Positions 34,797-43,986 of a DNA stretch of 64,000 nucleotides are shown here, piece by piece (the first letter of the stretch is position 1; each line of letters opens with the position of its first letter). A program made the position numbers and the translations under genes. The notes beneath the pieces are model-generated. The model did not search any database. It had not been told where the DNA came from and saw only the letters and a list, made by a program, of their open reading frames with translations. The stretch comes from Flavonifractor sp052065355 (lineage in GTDB: Bacteria > Bacillota > Clostridia > Oscillospirales > Oscillospiraceae): the NCBI RefSeq assembly GCF_052065355.1, contig NZ_JBQHUF010000005.1, positions 124,001-188,000 on the forward strand. Direction: 5' to 3'.

Positions 34797-35030
34797 TTAG
34801 TCTTCCAGCTTGGACTTCAGATAATTGACCAGGTCACCCACAACGGAGATGCCGGACAGATCATCCTCGTCCATGTTCTCCAGGCCAAACTCCTCCTCCA
34901 CAGCCATAGTCAGCTCCACGATGTCCAGGGAGTCGGCGCCCAGATCCTCGAAGGAGGTGTCCATGGTGATGCTGTCTGCTTCCACTCCGAACTGCTCGGC
35001 CAGCAGAGCGGCGATCTTCTCAAAAATCAT
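34797..35030 (-). CDS. acpP: Acyl carrier protein
   Basis: ACP carries growing acyl chains on a phosphopantetheine arm. The 77-residue acidic protein has the attachment site in EDLGADSLDIVELTMAVEEEF (Ser of DSL, near 34). ATG 35028-35030 is preferred because AGGAG lies 9 bases upstream; an ATG two codons earlier is too close to it. It follows plsX, as is usual for the plsX-acpP-rnc cluster, with an 88-bp gap. Confidence 0.96.
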   Translation of the reverse strand: MIFEKIAALLAEQFGVEADSITMDTSFEDLGADSLDIVELTMAVEEEFGLENMDEDDLSGISVVGDLVNYLKSKLED

Positions 35031-35118
35031 GTTCATCTACTCCTGTCGTTGCCGTCATACAACGGCTTGTTTGCACTATGATAATAGGCAAGTTTCCACC
35101 GCCTGTCAATAGGTATCC

Positions 35119-36159
35119 TCAAATTTTTTCCACTTGACCGGCAGCAGGCAGGCGCATGTGGTCGATGTTCTCCACCAGATCGTCGATCATACCGGAGGCC
35201 GCGAAATCCCGGGCCTGGCGGATGGCGTTCTTGATGGCGTAGTCATTGGAGGAGCCGTGGGCCTTGATCACCGGCTTGGAGATACCGATAAGGGCGGTAC
35301 CGCCCACCTCGCCGGAGTCCATCATTTTCTTAAACTCCTTCAGCCCGCCGGACACCAGCACCGCGGCCAGCTTGGTGAAGATATTCTTCATGAACATGGC
35401 CTTGAGCTGCTTGGCCATGAAGCCGCCGGTACCCTCCATGGTTTTGAGGAAGATGTTGCCGGAGTAGCCGTCGGACACGATGACGTCCACCTGGCCGAAC
35501 ACCGCCTCCCGGGCCTCCACGTTGCCCACGAAATGGATGCGGCCGGCCTTGTCGGCCTCGGTCAGCAGAGCATGGGCCTCCCGCTGGAGGTCGGTGCCCT
35601 TGGAGGGCTCCGCGCCGATGTTGAGCAGGCCCACCTTGGGCTCGGGGCGCTTGAGCACGCGCTCAGCGTAGTAGGAGCCCATGAAGGCGAACTGCAGCAG
35701 GTATTCCGGGGTGCACTCGGCAGTGGCACCGCAGTCAATGAGCACCGCGCCGCCCGCGCCCGTGGGCACCACCGGGGCCAGAGCCGCCCGGCGGATACCC
35801 CGCACCCGCTTGACCATCAGGGTGGCGGCGGAGAGCAGCGCGCCGGTGCTTCCGGCGGACACGAAGGCGTCCCCGTCCCCGCCCTTGAGCAGGTTGAGGC
35901 CCACCGTCAGAGAGGAGTCCTTCTTCTCCCGGAAGGCAGTGGCCGGGTTGTCGCACATCTCCACCACTTCGGAGGCGTGGACGATCTCCAGTCCGGGAGG
36001 CAGATCGTCGATACCGTCCTCCTTCAGGACCTTGAGGATATCCTCCCCACGGCCCACCAGGATGACCTCCACACCCAGCTCGCGGACCGCGGCCAGCGCG
36101 CCCCGCACATTGGATACCGGCGCGTTGTCGCCGCCCATGGCGTCTACGATGATCTTCAT
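35119..36159 (-). CDS. plsX: Phosphate acyltransferase PlsX
   Basis: PlsX converts acyl-ACP to acyl-phosphate, the first committed donor for phospholipid synthesis in Firmicutes (PlsX/PlsY/PlsC route). The 346-residue protein begins MKIIVDAMGGDNAP, and has FVSAGSTGALLSAATL (about 100-115), LIDCGATAECTPEYLLQFA and VSDGYSGNIFLKTMEG. Its start overlaps the trmFO stop by 4 bp (ATGA), so the genes are coupled. Confidence 0.96.
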   Translation of the reverse strand: MKIIVDAMGGDNAPVSNVRGALAAVRELGVEVILVGRGEDILKVLKEDGIDDLPPGLEIVHASEVVEMCDNPATAFREKKDSSLTVGLNLLKGGDGDAFVSAGSTGALLSAATLMVKRVRGIRRAALAPVVPTGAGGAVLIDCGATAECTPEYLLQFAFMGSYYAERVLKRPEPKVGLLNIGAEPSKGTDLQREAHALLTEADKAGRIHFVGNVEAREAVFGQVDVIVSDGYSGNIFLKTMEGTGGFMAKQLKAMFMKNIFTKLAAVLVSGGLKEFKKMMDSGEVGGTALIGISKPVIKAHGSSNDYAIKNAIRQARDFAASGMIDDLVENIDHMRLPAAGQVEKI

Positions 36160-37481
36160 ACCGTTCTCTCCTCTACTTTCTCTGTGTCCAGGGTATCCAG
36201 AATCTCCAGCGCCCGCTTGGACAGCTCGGCGTTCTTGTTCCGCTTGCCCTTCACCCGGTAGCCCAGGGGCGGGATGATGCCGAAATTCACATTCATGGGC
36301 TGGAAGTCAGTCACGCTCTCGTCGCTGATGTACAGGGCCAGCGCACCCACGGCGGTCTCTTTGGGGAAGTCCACAGGGGCCATTCCTTTCAGCCGCCGGG
36401 CCAGCTCCACCGCCGCCAGGAAGCCGGAGGCGGTGGACTCCACATAGCCCTCCACGCCGGTGATCTGACCGGCAAAGCAGATGCGGGGCTCCTTCTTCAC
36501 CCGGTAGTACCGGTCCAACAGCCGGGGGGAATCCAGATAGGTGTTGCGATGCATCACCCCGTAGCGGACGAACTCCGCGTTCTTCAGAGCGGGGATCATG
36601 GAGAACACCCGCTTCTGCTCCGGCCACTTCAGATGGGTCTGGAAGCCCACCAGGTTGTAGATGCTGCCCTCGGCGTTGTCCCGGCGCAGCTGCACCACGG
36701 CGAAGGGTTCCTTCCCCGTCTTGGGGTCCCGGAGGCCCCGGGGCTTCAGGGGGCCGTAGCACAGGGTCTGCTTGCCCCGGCGGGCCATGACCTCCACCGG
36801 CATACAGCCCTCGAACACGTTTTTGTCCTCAAAGCCGTGGACCTCCGCCTCCTGGGCGTGGCACAGCTCCTCCCAGAAGGCGTTATACTCCTCCTCGGTC
36901 ATGGGGCAGTTGACATAGTCAGGCGTTCCCTTGTCATACCGGGAGGCGAAGAAGGCGCTGTCCATATCCACGCTCTCAAAGCTGACCAGAGGGGCGGCGG
37001 CGTCATAGAAGTTCAGGCCGTGGCTTTCGGGGAAAAAGTCCCGGATGGCCTGGGCCAGAGGGTCAGAGGTGAGGGGCCCGGAGGCTATGATCACATTGCC
37101 CTCCGCCGGGATGGCGGTGACCTCTCCCTCCTCTACGGTGATCAGGGGATGGCTCCTCACCTGCTGGGTGATGGCCTGGGCAAAGCCGTGGCGGTCAACC
37201 GCCAGGGCGCCTCCTGCCTCCACCCGGTGGGCGTCGGCACAGGCCATGATGAGAGAGCCCATCCGCCGCAGCTCCTCCTTCAGCAGACCCACCGCGTTCT
37301 CCAGCTGGTTGGAGCGCAGAGAGTTGGAGCACACCAGCTCCCCGAACCAGGGGGTGTGGTGGGCGGGGGTCATTTTTTCCGGCTTCATCTCTTTCAAAAT
37401 GACGGGGATGCCCCGCTGAGCCAGCTGCCAGGCGGCCTCCGATCCGGCCAGACCCGCGCCGATGACGATGACAGGTTCCAT
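36156..37481 (-). CDS. trmFO: Methylenetetrahydrofolate-tRNA-(uracil-54-C5)-methyltransferase
   Basis: TrmFO makes ribothymidine-54 in tRNA using folate and FADH2, replacing SAM-dependent TrmA in many Firmicutes. The 441-residue protein has the FAD-binding GAGLAGSEAAWQLAQRG (8-24) and FGELVCSNSLRSNQLENAVGLLKEELRRMGSL (about 46-77, holding the catalytic Cys). The C-terminal GQITGVEGYVESTASGFLA follows. GGAGAACCC precedes the ATG. The order topA-trmFO is conserved in Firmicutes and continues here into plsX. Confidence 0.96.
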   Translation of the reverse strand: MEPVIVIGAGLAGSEAAWQLAQRGIPVILKEMKPEKMTPAHHTPWFGELVCSNSLRSNQLENAVGLLKEELRRMGSLIMACADAHRVEAGGALAVDRHGFAQAITQQVRSHPLITVEEGEVTAIPAEGNVIIASGPLTSDPLAQAIRDFFPESHGLNFYDAAAPLVSFESVDMDSAFFASRYDKGTPDYVNCPMTEEEYNAFWEELCHAQEAEVHGFEDKNVFEGCMPVEVMARRGKQTLCYGPLKPRGLRDPKTGKEPFAVVQLRRDNAEGSIYNLVGFQTHLKWPEQKRVFSMIPALKNAEFVRYGVMHRNTYLDSPRLLDRYYRVKKEPRICFAGQITGVEGYVESTASGFLAAVELARRLKGMAPVDFPKETAVGALALYISDESVTDFQPMNVNFGIIPPLGYRVKGKRNKNAELSKRALEILDTLDTEKVEERTV

Positions 37482-37499
37482 GGGTTCTCCTTTGTTGGA

Positions 37500-39779
37500 T
37501 CAGGATTCGTCTTTCTTCTTGGTGGTGGTTTTCTTGGCTGCGGTCTTTTTCGCGGCAGGCTTCTTGGCTGCCGTCTTTTTTGCCGCTGCCTTTTTGGCGG
37601 GCTTCTTCTCCTCCTCGGGAGGGGCGCCCTCCGCCGGGGTTTCCGTGGTGGTCTTTTTCTTATAGCCCCGCTGGTCCTCAGGCAGGAAGTTGGGACACTC
37701 GGGGTTGATGCAGAAGGGCTTCTTGAAGCCCCGGCCCGACTTCTTGAACAGGGTATGGCCGCAGGAGGGGCAGTTGTCCTTCACCGGCACGTCCCAGGTC
37801 ATAAAGTCGCACTTGCGGGCCTCGTCCTTATTGGTGTTGTTCTCACAGCCGTAGTAGGCAAAGCCCCGCTTGGAGGTCTTTTTCAGGATCTTGCCTCCGC
37901 ACTTGGGACATTTTCCCGGCATCTCCACCACGATGGGCTGGGTGTGGTCGCACTCCGGCCAGCCGGGGCAGGCCAGGAACCGGCCGAACCGGCCGGACTT
38001 GAACACCAGGTTGCGGCCGCACTTGGGACAGATCACATCGGACACCTCGTCGGGCACCTTGATGCGCTCTCCGTCCAGGTCCTGCTCAGCCTGCTTCAGT
38101 TCCTTCTCAAAGCCGTCGTAGAACTGGCCCAGCAGCTTTTTCCAGTCCACCTTCCCGGTCTCTACCTCGTCCAGCTGCTCCTCCATGTTGGCGGTGAAGG
38201 CGGTATCCACGATGTCGGTGAATTTGTCCTTCATCAGGCCGGTGACCACCTCGCCCAGAGGGGTGGGCCGCAGGTTCCGGCCCTCCTTCACCACATATTC
38301 CCGGTCCAGGATCGTGGAGATGGTGGGGGCGTAAGTGGAGGGTCGGCCGATGCCCTTTTCCTCCAGGGCCTTGATAAGGGTGGCCTCGGTGTAGCGGTTG
38401 GGGGGCTGGGTGAAGTGCTGATCGGGCTTGAGCCCCTTCAGATCCACCTTCTCCCCCTCCTTCAGGTCGGGCAGCGGGGACTGTGCGGCCTCCTCTTCCT
38501 CGTCCTTCCCCTCCACATACACGGCGGTATAGCCGGAGAATTTCAGGGCGGAGTGGTTGGCCCGGAAGGTGTAGCCGGCGCTCTCCACCTCGATGGACAC
38601 GCTGTCGTACACGGCGGAAGCCATCTGGCAGGCCAGGAAGCGGCTCCAGATCAGCTTGTACAGCTTGTACTGCTCCGCCGTCAGGTCCTTTTTCACGTCC
38701 TCCGGGGTCAGATTCACGTTGGAGGGCCGGATGGCCTCGTGGGCGTCCTGAGCGCCGGACTTGGTCTTGTACACCCGGGGCTTGCCGGGGTAGTAGTTCT
38801 CGCCGTACCGGGCCAGGATGAAGCTGCGGGCGGCGGCGGTGGCCTCGTCGGACAGGCGCAGGGAGTCGGTACGCATATAGGTGATCAGACCCACGGTGCC
38901 CTCTCCGGCGATATCCACGCCCTCATACAGCTGCTGGGCGATGGACATGGTGCGGCGGGGGGTCATGTTCAGCTTGCGGCTGGCCTCCTGCTGGAGGGTG
39001 GAAGTGATGAAGGGAGGCGCCGGGCTGCGCAGCTTATCCTGCCGCTTGACACCAGTGACGGTAAAGGGCGCACTCTTTACAGCCTCCACGACGGCGTCTA
39101 CCTCGTCCTTGCTGTGGAGCTCTACCTTCTTCTCCCGGCCGTAGAAGTTGGCCTTGAACTGACCCAGGTTGGGGGCGATGCGGGCCAGGTCGGCCTCCAG
39201 GGACCAGTACTCCTGGGGCACAAAGGCGCGGATCTCCTCCTCCCGCTCGCACACCAGCCGGGTGGCCACCGACTGCACCCGTCCGGCGGACAGGCCGCGG
39301 CGGATCTTCTTCCACAGCAGCGGGGAGATCTGATAGCCCACGATGCGGTCCAGCACCCGGCGGGCCTGCTGGGCGTTCACCAGGTCCATGTCGATGGCCC
39401 GGGGATTGGCAATGGAGTCGTTGACCACCTTCTTGGTGATCTCGTTGAAGGTCACGCGATAGGTCTTGTCGTCCGGGATGCCCAGCATCTCCTTCAGATG
39501 CCAGGAAATGGCCTCGCCCTCCCGGTCCGGGTCGGTGGCCAGAAAGACTTTGTCGCTCTTCTTGGCGGCCTTCTTCAGGTCGGTGATGACCTCTTCCTTA
39601 CCCTTGATGGGCTGGTAGTCCACAGTGAAGCCGTGCTCCACATCCACGCCGATCTTGCTCTTGGGCAGGTCGCGGACGTGGCCCATGGAGGCCTTCACCT
39701 CATAGCCGGGGCCCAGATATTTTCCAATGGTCTTGGCCTTTGCCGGTGACTCTACGATCACCAGATTCGATTTTGCCAC
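37500..39779 (-). CDS. topA: DNA topoisomerase I
   Basis: Type IA topoisomerase that relaxes negative supercoils. The 759-residue protein has a Toprim domain (IVESPAKAKTIGKYL near the start and TDPDREGEAISWHL) and the active-site Tyr in GLITYMRTDSLRLS (about 297). Three C-terminal zinc ribbons are visible (CPKCGRNLVFKSGRFGRFLACPGWPEC, then CPKCGGKILKKTSKRGFAYYGC, then CPSCGHTLFKKSG). A Lys/Ala-rich tail of about 50 residues (AAKKTAAKKP-type repeats) would bind DNA electrostatically. The start is GTG 39777-39779 with AAAGGAG 9 bases upstream. Confidence 0.97.
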   Translation of the reverse strand: MAKSNLVIVESPAKAKTIGKYLGPGYEVKASMGHVRDLPKSKIGVDVEHGFTVDYQPIKGKEEVITDLKKAAKKSDKVFLATDPDREGEAISWHLKEMLGIPDDKTYRVTFNEITKKVVNDSIANPRAIDMDLVNAQQARRVLDRIVGYQISPLLWKKIRRGLSAGRVQSVATRLVCEREEEIRAFVPQEYWSLEADLARIAPNLGQFKANFYGREKKVELHSKDEVDAVVEAVKSAPFTVTGVKRQDKLRSPAPPFITSTLQQEASRKLNMTPRRTMSIAQQLYEGVDIAGEGTVGLITYMRTDSLRLSDEATAAARSFILARYGENYYPGKPRVYKTKSGAQDAHEAIRPSNVNLTPEDVKKDLTAEQYKLYKLIWSRFLACQMASAVYDSVSIEVESAGYTFRANHSALKFSGYTAVYVEGKDEEEEAAQSPLPDLKEGEKVDLKGLKPDQHFTQPPNRYTEATLIKALEEKGIGRPSTYAPTISTILDREYVVKEGRNLRPTPLGEVVTGLMKDKFTDIVDTAFTANMEEQLDEVETGKVDWKKLLGQFYDGFEKELKQAEQDLDGERIKVPDEVSDVICPKCGRNLVFKSGRFGRFLACPGWPECDHTQPIVVEMPGKCPKCGGKILKKTSKRGFAYYGCENNTNKDEARKCDFMTWDVPVKDNCPSCGHTLFKKSGRGFKKPFCINPECPNFLPEDQRGYKKKTTTETPAEGAPPEEEKKPAKKAAAKKTAAKKPAAKKTAAKKTTTKKKDES

Positions 39780-39793
39780 AGCTTGATACTCCT

Positions 39794-41029
39794 TTATCGG
39801 TCTTGGTCGAAACGGACGGCGGCGGTAAACCGCCGGCCCGGTAATTCCTTCAGATAGCCCTGGGACTGTAAGATGGTCAGGGCGGTATTCACCCGCCGGG
39901 CGGGGATCTCAGTACGGCCCACGATATCCTCGGCGGTGAGCCGGTGCTGGGCCAGCAGCAGGAAGATCTCCCGCTGCTCCTCCCCCAGGCGGTCAAATTC
40001 CGCCCCGCTCTTCAGCGGCAGGTCAGGCTCCTCCTGCTCACTGGCCGGAGGGGCCGGGGCCTCAGCCTCCGTATTCCCTGTGGGAGCAGGCTCAGGGGCC
40101 AGGCGGGCGTCGCTCTCCTCCACGGTGAGGGGCGGCGGGAAGGTCAGCTTCTGGGGATATTGTCCCGTATATTCCAACAGGATATCCCAGGCCGAGCGGA
40201 CCAGTCTGGCCTCGCCCCGGGAGATCAGCAGGTTGGTACCCCCGCTCATGGGGGCGTCCGCCGGACCGGGAACGGCGAATACATCCCGGCCCTGGTCCAG
40301 GGCGTCATGGGCGGTGATAAGGGCTCCGCTGCGCTCAGCGGCCTCCACCACCAGCACACCCAGAGACAGGCCGCTGATGATTCGGTTGCGGATGGGAAAC
40401 CGCCAGCCCTCTGGCCGGGTACCCGGCGGATTTTCTGAAATCAAGGCTCCGGAGGTCTGGATATCCTCGTACAGCCAGCGGTTGCAGGCGGGATAGACCA
40501 CGTCCACGCCCCCGGCCAGCACCGAGATCACCCGGCCGCCGCCCTGGAGGGCTCCCTTCAGGGACGCGGCGTCGATTCCCTCCGCCATACCGGACACCAC
40601 CACCGCGCCGCTGCGGGCCAGGTCCATGGAGATACGGCCCGCCATGGTCTGTCCATAGGGGGTGCATTTCCGGCTGCCCACCATGCCTATGGCCACCTCT
40701 TTGTCCACACGGGGCAGCTTGCCTTTCACATAGAGGACCAGAGGGTGGTCGTCCAGCTGACCCAGCCGCTCGGGGTAGGCGGCGTCCTGACAGGTGAGCA
40801 GGGTGATGCCCTGCCGGTCGCACCGCTCCAAAATACCCTCGGCACCGTCCAGCTTCTTGTCCAGCAGAGAATCGCGCAGGCGGGGCGGGATCCGGAGCAG
40901 GTCATATTCCGCCCTGTCGGCGTAATAGACCGCCTCCGCCGTACCAAAGTGACGGAGCAGGCCCACCGCCATATCCGCCCGGATGCTGTCCCGGGTGGTC
41001 AGCCAAATCAGGTAGGATATCGCGGCCAT
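39794..41029 (-). CDS. dprA: DNA processing protein DprA
   Basis: DprA loads RecA on incoming single-stranded DNA during transformation. The 411-residue protein has an N-terminal SAM-like region and the Rossmann core with MVGSRKCTPYG and VVVSGMAEGIDAASLKGAL. FPIRNRIISGLSLGVLVVEA and GRDVFAVPG follow. A Pro/Glu-rich linker (about 300-340) leads to a C-terminal winged helix (about 345-405). It is followed by topA after 14 bp. It alone does not prove natural competence; no com genes are in the window. Confidence 0.95.
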   Translation of the reverse strand: MAAISYLIWLTTRDSIRADMAVGLLRHFGTAEAVYYADRAEYDLLRIPPRLRDSLLDKKLDGAEGILERCDRQGITLLTCQDAAYPERLGQLDDHPLVLYVKGKLPRVDKEVAIGMVGSRKCTPYGQTMAGRISMDLARSGAVVVSGMAEGIDAASLKGALQGGGRVISVLAGGVDVVYPACNRWLYEDIQTSGALISENPPGTRPEGWRFPIRNRIISGLSLGVLVVEAAERSGALITAHDALDQGRDVFAVPGPADAPMSGGTNLLISRGEARLVRSAWDILLEYTGQYPQKLTFPPPLTVEESDARLAPEPAPTGNTEAEAPAPPASEQEEPDLPLKSGAEFDRLGEEQREIFLLLAQHRLTAEDIVGRTEIPARRVNTALTILQSQGYLKELPGRRFTAAVRFDQDR

Positions 41030-41050
41030 GGTCCTCTCCTTTCCTTATCT

Positions 41051-41821
41051 TTAGCGCCAGCCCTCCCACAGCACGATGGCCGCGGCCACGGCGGCGTTCA
41101 GAGACTCGCAGCGCTCCCGCATGGGTATTTTCAGGGTAGCCTGACAGGCGGCCAGGACCTGGGACGATACGCCCCGGCCCTCGCTGCCGATGACCACCGC
41201 CGCCCGCTCCAGGTCGGCCTGCCGCAGGTCGGCGGTATCTTCACGCAGAGCGGTGGCGTACAGGGACAGCCCCGCCCGGTCCAGCAGGCCGGTGAGCTCC
41301 TCCAGGGTCAGCTCCCACACCGGCAGCCGGAAGCAGGCCCCCATGGTGGCCCGCACCGTCTTGGGAGCAAAGGGCTCGGCGCAGCCGGGCAGCAGGATCA
41401 GGCCCTCCGCCCCGAAGGCGTCGGCGGTCCGCCACACGGTACCCACGTTGCCCGGGTCCTGCACCCCGTCCAGCACCAGGTAACGGCCGGGCGTCAGGGT
41501 CTCAGGCGGGGTCAGGTCAGGGGTGCGGCAGACGGCCAGCATCCCCTGAGGGGTATCCACGGTGGAGGCCGACTTGAGCACATCGGCGGGCACCTCTACC
41601 AGCCGGACCCCTTCCGGCAGCTGGCTGGGAGGCTGTGTCCCCTCCGCCGCCACCAGGGTCTCCACCTGGGCGCCCCACTTCAGGGCCTCCTCCACCAGCT
41701 TGGTCCCCTCACACAGGAAGGCACCTTCCGCCCGCCGGGTCTTTTTGTCCGTACCCAGCTTCCGCAGGCGGGCGATCAGCGGATTCTGGCGGCTGGTGAT
41801 TCGTTCCATCGCACGCTCCAT
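41051..41821 (-). CDS. SpoU-family 23S rRNA 2'-O-methyltransferase
   Basis: A 256-residue SPOUT methyltransferase. The N-terminal substrate-binding domain has ITSRQNPLIARLRKL. Catalytic motifs follow: VLDGVQDPGNVGTVWRTADAFG (motif 1), VVIGSEGRGVSS (motif 2) and IPMRERCESLNAAVAAAIVLWE (motif 3). It resembles the YsgA/RlmB group, so ribose methylation of 23S rRNA is likely; the exact nucleotide cannot be read from sequence. Its ATG overlaps the ktrA stop by one base (TAATG). Confidence 0.9.
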   Translation of the reverse strand: MERAMERITSRQNPLIARLRKLGTDKKTRRAEGAFLCEGTKLVEEALKWGAQVETLVAAEGTQPPSQLPEGVRLVEVPADVLKSASTVDTPQGMLAVCRTPDLTPPETLTPGRYLVLDGVQDPGNVGTVWRTADAFGAEGLILLPGCAEPFAPKTVRATMGACFRLPVWELTLEELTGLLDRAGLSLYATALREDTADLRQADLERAAVVIGSEGRGVSSQVLAACQATLKIPMRERCESLNAAVAAAIVLWEGWR

Positions 41822-42474
41822 TACAGATCCTGGAGCCGGTTGACGTCTTCCGTGCGGCCCAGAACGACCACCGCGTCTCCCGCTTCCATCCGGGTATCAG
41901 GACCGGGGGTCACGTCAAAGGCCTCCAGGCCCTTTTTCCGCACGGCGATGATGTTCACCTTGTACTTGGCACGCACATTCAGCTCTACAATGGTCTTGCC
42001 CTGCCACTCCCGGGGGACCGTGGTCTCCACGATGCCGAAGTCGTCGCTGAGCTCGATGAAGTTGAGCACGTTGGAGCTGGACAGGCCCTGGGCCAGCTTG
42101 ACGCCCATCTCATGCTCGGGGAACACCACCCGGTCGGCGCCGATCTTCTCCAGCACCTTCCGGTGGACATGGCTCTGGGCCTTGCAGATGACCTGCCGGA
42201 CACCCAGCTCCTTCAGGTTCAGGGTCACCAGAGCGGAGGTGCCTACATCCACGCCCACGGCCACGATGGCGCAGTCGTAATTGCGCACGCCCAGGGCACG
42301 GAGCACCGCCGGGTCACGGGCGTCGCCCGTCACCGCGTGGGTGACCTTGTCCGCTACTTTTTCCACATTTTCCTCGGAGTCGTCCAGGGCCAGCACTTCA
42401 TGGCCCAGGGAGCTGAGCTCCGTGGCCACGGCGCTGCCGAACCGGCCCAGGCCGATGACAACGAAGGTCTTCAA
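41821..42474 (-). CDS. ktrA: Ktr potassium uptake regulator KtrA
   Basis: KtrA is the single-lobe RCK ring that gates KtrB. The 217-residue protein begins with the Rossmann motif FVVIGLGRFGSAVATEL (about 4-20). The adenine-binding acidic pair sits after LALDD, and an RCK_C domain covers about 140-215. The start is TTG 42472-42474, as deduced from the conserved KTFVVIGLGRFG. It lies 29 bp after ktrB. It is the second RCK regulator in the window; TrkA has two lobes, this one has a single lobe. Confidence 0.93.
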   Translation of the reverse strand: MKTFVVIGLGRFGSAVATELSSLGHEVLALDDSEENVEKVADKVTHAVTGDARDPAVLRALGVRNYDCAIVAVGVDVGTSALVTLNLKELGVRQVICKAQSHVHRKVLEKIGADRVVFPEHEMGVKLAQGLSSSNVLNFIELSDDFGIVETTVPREWQGKTIVELNVRAKYKVNIIAVRKKGLEAFDVTPGPDTRMEAGDAVVVLGRTEDVNRLQDL

Positions 42475-42503
42475 TCCTTACACGTCCTTCCGAATGAGAT
42501 CGC

Positions 42504-43886
42504 TTATCCGATCATGATGTTCATTTCAGGGTATCTGATCTTGGCCGCACTCCGCGTCCGGGTCATCAGCGCGATGGAGAAGGAGAGCACGCCCACCCGC
42601 CCGGTATACATGAGCAGGATGATCAGGCTCTGGGAGAAGGGGCTGAGCGTGGGGGTAAGGCCGGTGGTCAGACCCACCGTGCCCATGGCGGAGGCCACCT
42701 CAAAGGCGCAGTCCAGATAGGGCAGGTCCTCCGCTGTGGAAATCACCATGGACCCCACCAGGAACAAAAACAGCATCACCAGCGCCAGGGTCATGGCGTT
42801 GAGCACCCGGCGATAGGGGATGGTCCGGCCCCGGAAGGTCACCTGCTCCCGCCCGGCCAGGCCGGAGCGGAGAGCCAGCAGCAGCACCGCCACGGTAGCG
42901 GTCTTCAGGCCGCCGGCGGTGGAGCCGGAGGAACCGCCAATCAGCATCAGGATACAGGAAAAGGCCTTGCTGGTATCGCTGAGGCCGCCCTGACCCACCG
43001 CGTCGAAGCCGGCGGTACGCAGGGTGATGGACTGGAACAGCGCGTTATAGATCTTCTGGCCCAGCGGCATATCCCCCAGAATGGCGGGATTGCTGTATTC
43101 CTCCACAAGGAAAAAGGCCGCGCCCCCCAGGATCAGCAGGACGGTCATCAGCAGCACCATCTTGCTGTACACCGACAGGCGGTGGATGCTGCGCTTTTCC
43201 AAAATATCTTCCCAGACGAAAAAGCCCAGGCCGCCCACCACGATCAGGGAACCGATGGTCAGGAGCACCACCGGGTTGTTATTATATCCGGCCAGGCTGG
43301 AATAGGCGCCGAACCGGCCGCCCAGCAGATCAAAGCCCGCGTTGCAGAAGGCGGACACGGCGTGGAAGATCCCCCGCCAGATCCCGCCCAGCAGGCCGAA
43401 CTCAGGGATCATGCAGGCCGCCAGGATCACCGCCCCGATCCCCTCTATCAGGAAGGTGCCCATCAGGGCGTGGCGCACCATACGCACCACGCCGTCCAGG
43501 TCGTTCAGGTTCAGGGTGGACACCATGATAAGCCGCTCGGACAGGCCGATGCGGCGGTGGAGGGCAAAGGACACCAGAGTGATGACCGTCATAAAGCCCA
43601 GTCCGCCCAGCTGGATCATAACCAGAATGACCAGCTGTCCAAACAGGGACCACTGCACCCAGGTATCCACCAGAATCAGTCCGGTGACGCAGGTGGCAGA
43701 GGTGGCGGTGAACAGGCCGGTAAAAAAGCCGGCGCTCTGCCCGTCCCGGGACGCAATGGGCAGGGTAAGCAGCAGCGCCCCCACCAAAATGATAACTGCG
43801 AAAGAAGCCGCCACCACACGGGTGGCGTTCAGGCTCCGGTTGCGGATGAATACGTTACGCATCCAGAGCGCGATTTTTCTGATCAC
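42504..43886 (-). CDS. ktrB: Ktr potassium uptake channel KtrB
   Basis: The membrane channel subunit of the Ktr system, in which K+ uptake is usually stimulated by Na+. The 460-residue protein has four pore repeats with filter-like segments TATSATCVTGL (about 63), AVSAFCNAGFDLL (about 184), SITLRTAGFDAVGQG (about 298) and ASAMGTVGLTTGL (about 412), plus the MLIGGSSGSTAGGLKT linker. The start is GTG 43884-43886 with GGGAGG 8 bases upstream. It leads the ktrB-ktrA unit. Confidence 0.94.
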   Translation of the reverse strand: MIRKIALWMRNVFIRNRSLNATRVVAASFAVIILVGALLLTLPIASRDGQSAGFFTGLFTATSATCVTGLILVDTWVQWSLFGQLVILVMIQLGGLGFMTVITLVSFALHRRIGLSERLIMVSTLNLNDLDGVVRMVRHALMGTFLIEGIGAVILAACMIPEFGLLGGIWRGIFHAVSAFCNAGFDLLGGRFGAYSSLAGYNNNPVVLLTIGSLIVVGGLGFFVWEDILEKRSIHRLSVYSKMVLLMTVLLILGGAAFFLVEEYSNPAILGDMPLGQKIYNALFQSITLRTAGFDAVGQGGLSDTSKAFSCILMLIGGSSGSTAGGLKTATVAVLLLALRSGLAGREQVTFRGRTIPYRRVLNAMTLALVMLFLFLVGSMVISTAEDLPYLDCAFEVASAMGTVGLTTGLTPTLSPFSQSLIILLMYTGRVGVLSFSIALMTRTRSAAKIRYPEMNIMIG

Positions 43887-43944
43887 AATGGGACCTCCCG
43901 GCGCGGATCACAGTACTCCGCGCACCTGTGTTTTACGCAGAAAA

Positions 43945-43977
43945 GCATACCGAAGGAATCAAATTCCTCCGGTATGC
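43945..43977 (-). terminator. Terminator of greA-lysS
   Basis: GCATACCG-A-AGGAAT pairs with ATTCCT-C-CGGTATGC around CAA, followed by TTTTC on the minus strand. A second small stem (GCGCGGA/TCCGCGC, 43901-43923) lies in the ktrB leader. Confidence 0.8.
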
Positions 43978-43986
43978 CAGTTCTGA

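Noticed and set aside
39794..41029. dprA as evidence of natural competence
   Set aside because: DprA is widespread in bacteria not known to be competent, and no com genes are in the window.
43887..43986. A c-di-AMP (ydaO-type) riboswitch upstream of ktrB
   Set aside because: Only 100 bp lie between lysS and ktrB, filled by the lysS terminator and a short stem. The aptamer needs more room and its conserved elements are absent. The same holds for the short trkA leader.
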